In this document: positions 58,753 to 64,000 of the stretch, piece by piece
Layout of the letters: each line of letters opens with the position of its first letter
Position numbering within the stretch: the first letter of the stretch is position 1
From: Cylicocyclus nassatus
Lineage: Eukaryota > Nematoda > Chromadorea > Rhabditida > Strongylidae
DNA: 64,000 nucleotides
Assembly (NCBI GenBank): GCA_958299035.1
Contig: CATQJL010000223.1
Location: 15,719,742-15,783,741, forward strand
Reading direction: 5' to 3'
Position numbers and translations under genes: made by a program
The notes under the pieces: model-generated
The model's input: only the letters and a program-made list of their open reading frames with translations
Database searches by the model: none
Told to the model about the DNA's origin: nothing

Positions 58753-59913
58753 GTCGCGTGGCCATATCTCGCTTCAGAGTGGACGAATTCTGAATCCAAG
58801 GCCACCGTTCGATTCAGCTCGGCGCGGAGAATCTTCTGATATATTGGATGGGGGTACGATGTTTTCGATATTCCGTTTCCAGTTTTTTCAATTTGTTCTG
58901 CGGAGGTCCTTTCGCGAATATATGAAGCAACGCCTACCCAACATAGAAGACTTTACTAAGTACTATTCGATAACACTGTTCTTGCAAATTATTGTGCGCT
59001 AAAAAATAGGCTCAGACTTCTTTCCAAAGGAGGTGAAAGCGTTGGTGAATTTTGGAAAAATCACGCGTTTCTAAATTCTACTCGCCATAACTTCCTTCGG
59101 AATAAGTATATTTTGAATCTGAAAACTGCGCCTTGCTCAGCTCATCAAGTCGAATCTTCCTATGTACAGCAAGTCCTTGGTATTTCGATTTCAGTATTCT
59201 TGAATCTTTCTGAGGACGTCTTTTCGCGAAGATGTAATGCAGCGAACATTGTCCCGAGTACATTTCAGCAAAGATCTTTCGATAGCACTTTTTCTGTGGA
59301 TTATGATGTGCTAAATAGTAGTCGCAGATTTCTTTTCAAAGGAAATAGAAGGGCTGGTGAATAGTGGAAAAATCTTGTCGTCCCAAATTCTACTCGCCAT
59401 ATCAGCAGGATACGAAGCTATCTTGCTAAGCAGATGTGAGTTTCGAAATCAGCAGGTCGCATAACCTCTACGAGCAAGTTTTCCGATATGTTCGGGTCAT
59501 TTCATTTTTTCTCGCTTTACGCTCCGGAACCGCGCCGATGGATTTTGGTCAAAAAGTTGATGCTCTTAAATTGTAAGGAAACTTCGCTTATAGAGGTTTT
59601 CTAACACACTCTTTACGAAAATCGTGGTCTTTGAGGATTACAGGGTTTTTTTGGAGAGATACGGTAAGGTGACTGTAACTTCATCACGAAAGTACGTAAC
59701 TTTGGCCGCACTTCTCGCGTATCTGTCAGAAACCTTGCCTGCTTGCTTTTCTCAGTCAAAGTTATTAGGAAGTGTGCTATCGAATGGTGTATTACTCAGG
59801 CTCCAGTCTGTGAAATTCGCCGAGTTACGAGCCTACAAATACACGTCCTCATGAATTTTGCCCAAAATGTAAAAATCGCATATCTCGTCGAAATTCCTCC
59901 GTGAGCGCTTGTA

Positions 59914-61183
59914 TTAGGTCATTCGGAAAGTTTTTTCGTTTTTGCACCTCCAAATTCAAACGAGCACAATTTTTCCCTGATTCAGCCTTTTTCCATCAAA
60001 TAAACTGCATTGTGTTCAGCAAATTTCTGGTTACACGCTTATAGTGCTCTTGTGCTTTTTTCTTGCGGAATGATCTCAGAGGAGTCACTAAAGCCTGAAA
60101 AGGCGTTTTTGATTAGTCAATCTCTATTAGGTCCTATTATTTTTTAATAGGCACCGAGGAATTGGAAAATTCGGTGACTGGTAAAGGAAGGTCTAAAGAG
60201 TTTGAAAAATAAACAGGAACCTTGGTGCGCAGTCAACCCCTTTTGTGAGAGCCACTTTTCTTACATGTGGTTTGGCGGAGTCATGAGCGTGGATGGCATC
60301 TCTCATAGCTTATACGTGCAAGTCTGCTCAGTTTGAAATTTTGACAAACAGTCTTCAGAGCGACATCACACTACTCTGCTCTTAAGTACAATAGCATTTT
60401 AGCAAGGTTATAGCGTACAAGACCAGCAGGATTACATTAATTTGAGTGCACCAACCTTTTGGAATGACAGATTGTTCTGGTCATGCTTTCAATGCTTATT
60501 CCAAATGATTTACCACATTGTCGCTTCTCATTGCCGCACTTAGTCAATTTTTTGCTGTAATTAATAACTCAGGCTGGAAAAGGATTGCTACATAAAATTA
60601 TGAGCGACGAAAGCAGAGTCAACGCGCCCTCAAACTGCGATTGCGACAATTTGTGGGTACATGTCGCTGAAATTTTTCGGTATTGCAGCTTTAGCGAAGG
60701 TGGCTCTTAATAAGGTTATATGACACTTCAGGGCCTGCTGATAATTTTACGCAGCTATAATTGCGATTTAAAGGACCCTCTGAGATGCTCGTTTATATGG
60801 CAGAAACACCTTCCAGGACACTGCAAAATATTAGCTTTCACTTCTCTAGATCTGAACTTTCTGAAGTAAACTTGAACCTACCTCAAAAAAGACGTGGTCT
60901 TGGCAAATGCATTGCGCACAATGATGGTTTCCTCAACGGTCTTACGCTCAAATTTAAGCTTAGAGAATACAATTATTCGATAATCGCGTTTTTGTATGTC
61001 GAATTTAGAGCCGCGTAAACTTCCCTACAAAGCGTCTTCTGCAATTTCGGTGGGATCCCAGAAACTAGAAGACTTCCTCTACAGATCCATATATGGCAAC
61101 CCTTAACAGCTCCCTGACACCCTCTTAAAATATGGTATCAACATCAAAGGCGCAAAAAGGAAAAAACTATCCGAATGACCTAA
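59914..61183 (-). mobile_element. decayed mariner transposon, 1270 bp, nested in the foldback
   Basis: The termini ttaggtcattcggaaagttt / aaactatccgaatgacctaa-type are inverted and flanked by TA (59912-59913, 61184-61185). The length equals that of a full mariner. On the minus strand, fragments in several frames resemble mariner transposase, notably HDSAKPHVRKVA (about 60235-60280), equivalent to the H-D-N-A-R-P-H motif. Stops and frameshifts show it is inactive. Confidence 0.82.
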
Positions 61184-62119
61184 TACAATGCGCTGATCAA
61201 ATCCTTCCATATTTTTAATGGATCTTATTGTGTTAGATTTGGTGCTTTGGGCTCTAGCCACGAAATAGCTTTGATATTCAGTTGAGCAGCTGAAGCAGAC
61301 GCAAGCACCATATTCAGTGCAGTGAGAGACGTTCAACGAAGCGAACATAATATCTGCAACGAGCCTAATACAAGCGCTCACGGAGGAATTTCGACGAAAT
61401 ATGCGATCTTTACATTTTGGACAAAATTCATAGGACGTGTATTTGTAGGCTCGTAACTCGGCGAATTTCACAGACTGGAGCCTGAGTAATACACCATTTG
61501 ATAGCACACTTCCTAGTAACTTTGACTGAGAAAAGCAAGCAGGCAAGGTTTCTGACAGATACGCGAGAAGTGCGGCCAAAGTTACGTACTTTCGTGATGA
61601 AGTTACAGTCACCTCACCGTATCTCTCCAAAAAAAAAACCCTGTAATCCTCAAAGACCACGATTTTCGTAAAGAGTGTGTTCGAAAACCTCTATAAGCGA
61701 AGTTTCCTTACAATTCAAGAGCATCAACTTTTTGACCAAAATCCATCGGCGCGCTTCCGGAGCGTAAAGCGAGAAAAAATGAAATGACCCGAACATATCG
61801 GAAAACTTGCTCGTAGAGGTTATGCAACCTGCTGATTTCGAAACTTACATCTGCTTAGCAAGATAGCTTCGTACCCTGCTGATATGGCGAGTAGAATTTG
61901 GGACGACAAGATTTTTCCACTATTCACCAGCCCTTCTATTTCCTTTGAAAAGAAATCTGCGACTACTATTTAGCACATCATAATCCACAAAAAAAGTGCT
62001 ATCGAAAGATCTTTGCTGAAATGTACTCGGGACAATGTTCGCTGCATTACATCTTCGCGAAAAGACGTCCTCAGAAAGATTCAAGAATACTGAAATCGAA
62101 ATACCAAGGACTTGCTGTA

Positions 62120-62860
62120 CAGTCGAGTAGATTTCCTGCTTAATATAGTGTCCTTGCAGACGCGACAACGCTGGGGCGTCAATAATTGCCTGACGTGTTC
62201 CCGAGCTAGTGTTTTCCAGTGTTTTCTTTGCTTATTCTATGCTTTTTAGGTAATTCATTGCTGATAAAGGAGAAAAGGGTAAGTTAGAGATTTCTGTTTT
62301 CTGAGAAGTTCTATCATCGCATATTCACACATATCCACGTGGAAGCAGTTCGCGTCAGCTTCTTGTCTATTTTTTTGCCACTTCATGTTTCTTTCTTCTT
62401 GTGAGGTACTTCTTTGAACGCTAATGGGTTTTTACGATTGACTTATTGTCTTTATCACATGAAGTACTTGATCAAAATGCTATTTCAAATGGATGAAAGC
62501 CGAAGCTGCTGCAAGACAAGCCAACTAGCGTTCAAAGAAACGCCTCACAAGAAGGAGGAGGTTTGAAAGAAGAAGTGACAGAAGAAAAGGAAATGACAAA
62601 AAAAAGTAGACATGAAGCTGACGCGAAATGTTTCCACGTGGATATCTGTGAATATGCGATAATAGAACTTCTAAGAAAACAGAAACTACTCTTTAATTTA
62701 CCCTTTTCCTCTTTATCAGCAACGAATCAACTAAAAAGCATGAAATAAGCAAAGAAAACACTGGAAAACATTAGCTGGGGAACTCGCAAGGCATTTATTG
62801 ACGCCCCAGCGTTGTCGCGTCTGCAGGGACACTATATTAAGCAGGAAATCTACGCGACTG
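62120..62860. mobile_element. Tc1-like MITE nested in the right arm of the foldback
   Basis: Inverted ends cagtcgagtagatttcc / ggaaatctacgcgactg, flanked by TA. Outer arms of about 70 bp (…gcgacaacgctggggcgtcaa) pair almost perfectly, and pairing extends further inward (ccacgtggaa...). The left foldback arm has the empty site (ttcctatgtacagcaag, about 59158-59174). The CAGT start is Tc1-like. The ORF at 62563-62748 lies inside an arm and is not a supported gene. Confidence 0.82.
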
Positions 62861-63282
62861 TACGTAGGAAGATTCGACTTGATGAGCTGAGCAAGGCGCA
62901 GTTTTCAGATTCAAAATATACTTATTCCGAAGGAAGTTATGGCGAGTAGAATTTAGAAACGCGTGATTTTTCCAAAATTCACCAACGCTTTCACCTCCTT
63001 TGGAAAGAAGTCTGAGCCTATTTTTTAGCGCACAATAATTTGCAAGAACAGTGTTATCGAATAGTACTTAGTAAAGTCTTCTATGTTGGGTAGGCGTTGC
63101 TTCATATATTCGCGAAAGGACCTCCGCAGAACAAATTGAAAAAACTGGAAACGGAATATCGAAAACATCGTACCCCCATCCAATATATCAGAAGATTCTC
63201 CGCGCCGAGCTGAATCGAACGGTGGCCTTGGATTCAGAATTCGTCCACTCTGAAGCGAGATATGGCCACGCGACGCTGATGT

Positions 63283-63402
63283 ATGAACATGTCCATACAT
63301 GTATGGACATGTACGGACATGTACGGACATGTCCATACATGTACGGACATGTCCATACATGTATGGACATGTCCGTACATGTCCATACATGTCCATACAT
63401 TC
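63283..63402. repeat. CATG palindrome array, right arm
   Basis: Same 10-bp words as the left-arm array (acatgtccat, atggacatgt, acggacatgt) in a longer run. ORFs on both strands read MYGHVRT repeats, a direct result of the palindromic wording. Confidence 0.85.
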
Positions 63403-63673
63403 GCGTCTTTTTTTCAAAAAATGTGAGCGGTATTGTATCAACCGTAGACGAAGACTTGTCTTGGTTTTTTTCTTCAGAATAATCTCCCCATGAAGATCTG
63501 CCAAAAGTCGTGAGTCGAGACTCATGCTGAGTGTAAAGTAATGTAAAGCGTCCAGAGCATTAAAGTGAGGAAAATAAAGATCGGGTTTGCATACATAAAA
63601 TTAATTTGGTTAAGAGGTATTTGCATTTACAGTGTGTGACAACTCACAATCAGTTTTATGGCAGAGCAAAACT

Positions 63674-63744
63674 TGCATCGGCCGGGAATCGAACCCGGGC
63701 CGCCCGCGTGGCAGGCGAGCATTCTACCACTGAACCACCGATGC
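63674..63744 (-). tRNA. tRNA-Gly (GCC), second copy
   Basis: Identical over all 71 nt to the gene at 20296-20366 although its flanks differ at several positions. Intact acceptor stem, A and B boxes and GCC anticodon, and a TTTT terminator follows on the minus strand. Confidence 0.97.
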
Positions 63745-64000
63745 GTGGGAATTGCGGCCATAGCCGATCTTATCACATGAGTGGCAGCATGGAATGTCCA
63801 AATTCTTTTCGCAGAACCTCTTACCTAGTGCTGATATAGACTTTTGCCATGTAGTGCACGTCACTAGTAAACGAAAGGACCATTTATGGAGAGCTCAAAA
63901 ATCTAGAGAAGTTATCGCTCCTGGGACTAGACAGTCTCGGATCTCCCCCCCCCCCCCCTTCGAAGAATGGGTCGCGAAATCTTTTGGAATTACTTACATG

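Larger units (their letters stand above)
58620..63435. mobile_element. 4.8-kb foldback element with TA target duplication
   Basis: The ends caataccgctcacattttttg / caaaaaatgtgagcggtattg are inverted and flanked by TA on both sides. Copy 1 has an uninterrupted atcaacagattaaccgtag at 20070-20088. The left arm (58620-59913) and right arm (61370-63435, longer because of a nested element) match for about 1.3 kb. Each arm starts with a CATG palindrome array. ORFs repeated in both arms (for example MVFEDYRVF...) are mirror images of each other. The central loop contains a decayed mariner. The TA target suggests Tc1/mariner-type mobilisation. Confidence 0.9.
47880..64000. repeat. segmental duplication, copy 2 (runs off the window)
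   Basis: Direct copy of 11160-20613 with insertions at 48162-49418, 57359-58015 and 58620-63435. From 51476 to 55551 it differs from 13481-17554 at only about ten positions. On either side identity drops to about 90% with many indels. The offset is 37995-37997 bp through the conserved tract. The second tRNA-Gly is inside. Confidence 0.93.

Noticed and set aside
58578..63525. ORFs reading MYGHVRTCPYM repeats and the paired MVFEDYRVF ORFs
   Set aside because: The former are the CATG palindrome array read through. The latter are mirror copies in the two foldback arms, with no recognisable domain.

Overview
The window looks like part of a nematode chromosome, probably a clade V (strongylid/hookworm-like) worm. 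It is AT-rich, its genes have many small exons with short GT-AG introns, a cyclin T is close in design to the Caenorhabditis CIT-1 proteins, and it carries nematode-style mariner/Tc1 MITEs, Helitron-like elements, a BEL/Pao LTR element and a Penelope-like element. The organism is an inference. The sequence itself shows only the gene structures and repeats.

Layout. 1-8.85 kb holds no gene I can support, only small repeats. At 8.86-9.02 kb (minus) is the first coding exon of a muscarinic/amine-type GPCR, followed by a CpG-rich stretch (9.04-9.6 kb) that may serve divergent promoters. A complete 14-exon cyclin T gene (P-TEFb subunit) runs 10.40-16.94 kb (+). Then come a small Cys-rich, Ly6-like secreted gene (17.6-18.3 kb, minus) and a tRNA-Gly(GCC) at 20.3 kb. 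This block (about 11.16 to beyond 20.6 kb) is repeated in direct orientation from about 47.88 kb to the window end. The second copy has lost cyclin T exons 1-2, has a 1.26-kb foldback element inside exon 4, and carries a Helitron and a 4.8-kb nested foldback element that are absent from copy 1. Identity between the copies is mosaic: a 4.1-kb core differs at only about ten sites, while the flanks are near 90% identical, as expected from gene conversion.

Between the copies lie a multi-exon secreted-protein gene (22.7-25.9 kb, +), a young non-autonomous BEL/Pao element (26.15-30.37 kb, identical LTRs, 5-bp TSD, gag-protease ORF but no RT), a second small secreted-protein gene (37.07-42.50 kb, minus) with a Penelope-like element in its last intron, and a dense set of MITEs and Helitron pieces (31-47.9 kb).

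Most unusual features: (1) the BEL leader holds about a dozen hairpins in four repeat units, nearly all showing the same GTGGAT-n-ACC apical motif on different stems; (2) that element's primer-binding site matches 13 nt of the 3' end of the tRNA-Gly encoded twice in this window; (3) the Penelope-like element has inverted terminal copies, each with a hammerhead-ribozyme core; (4) nested insertions can be dated against empty sites in the paralogous copy.
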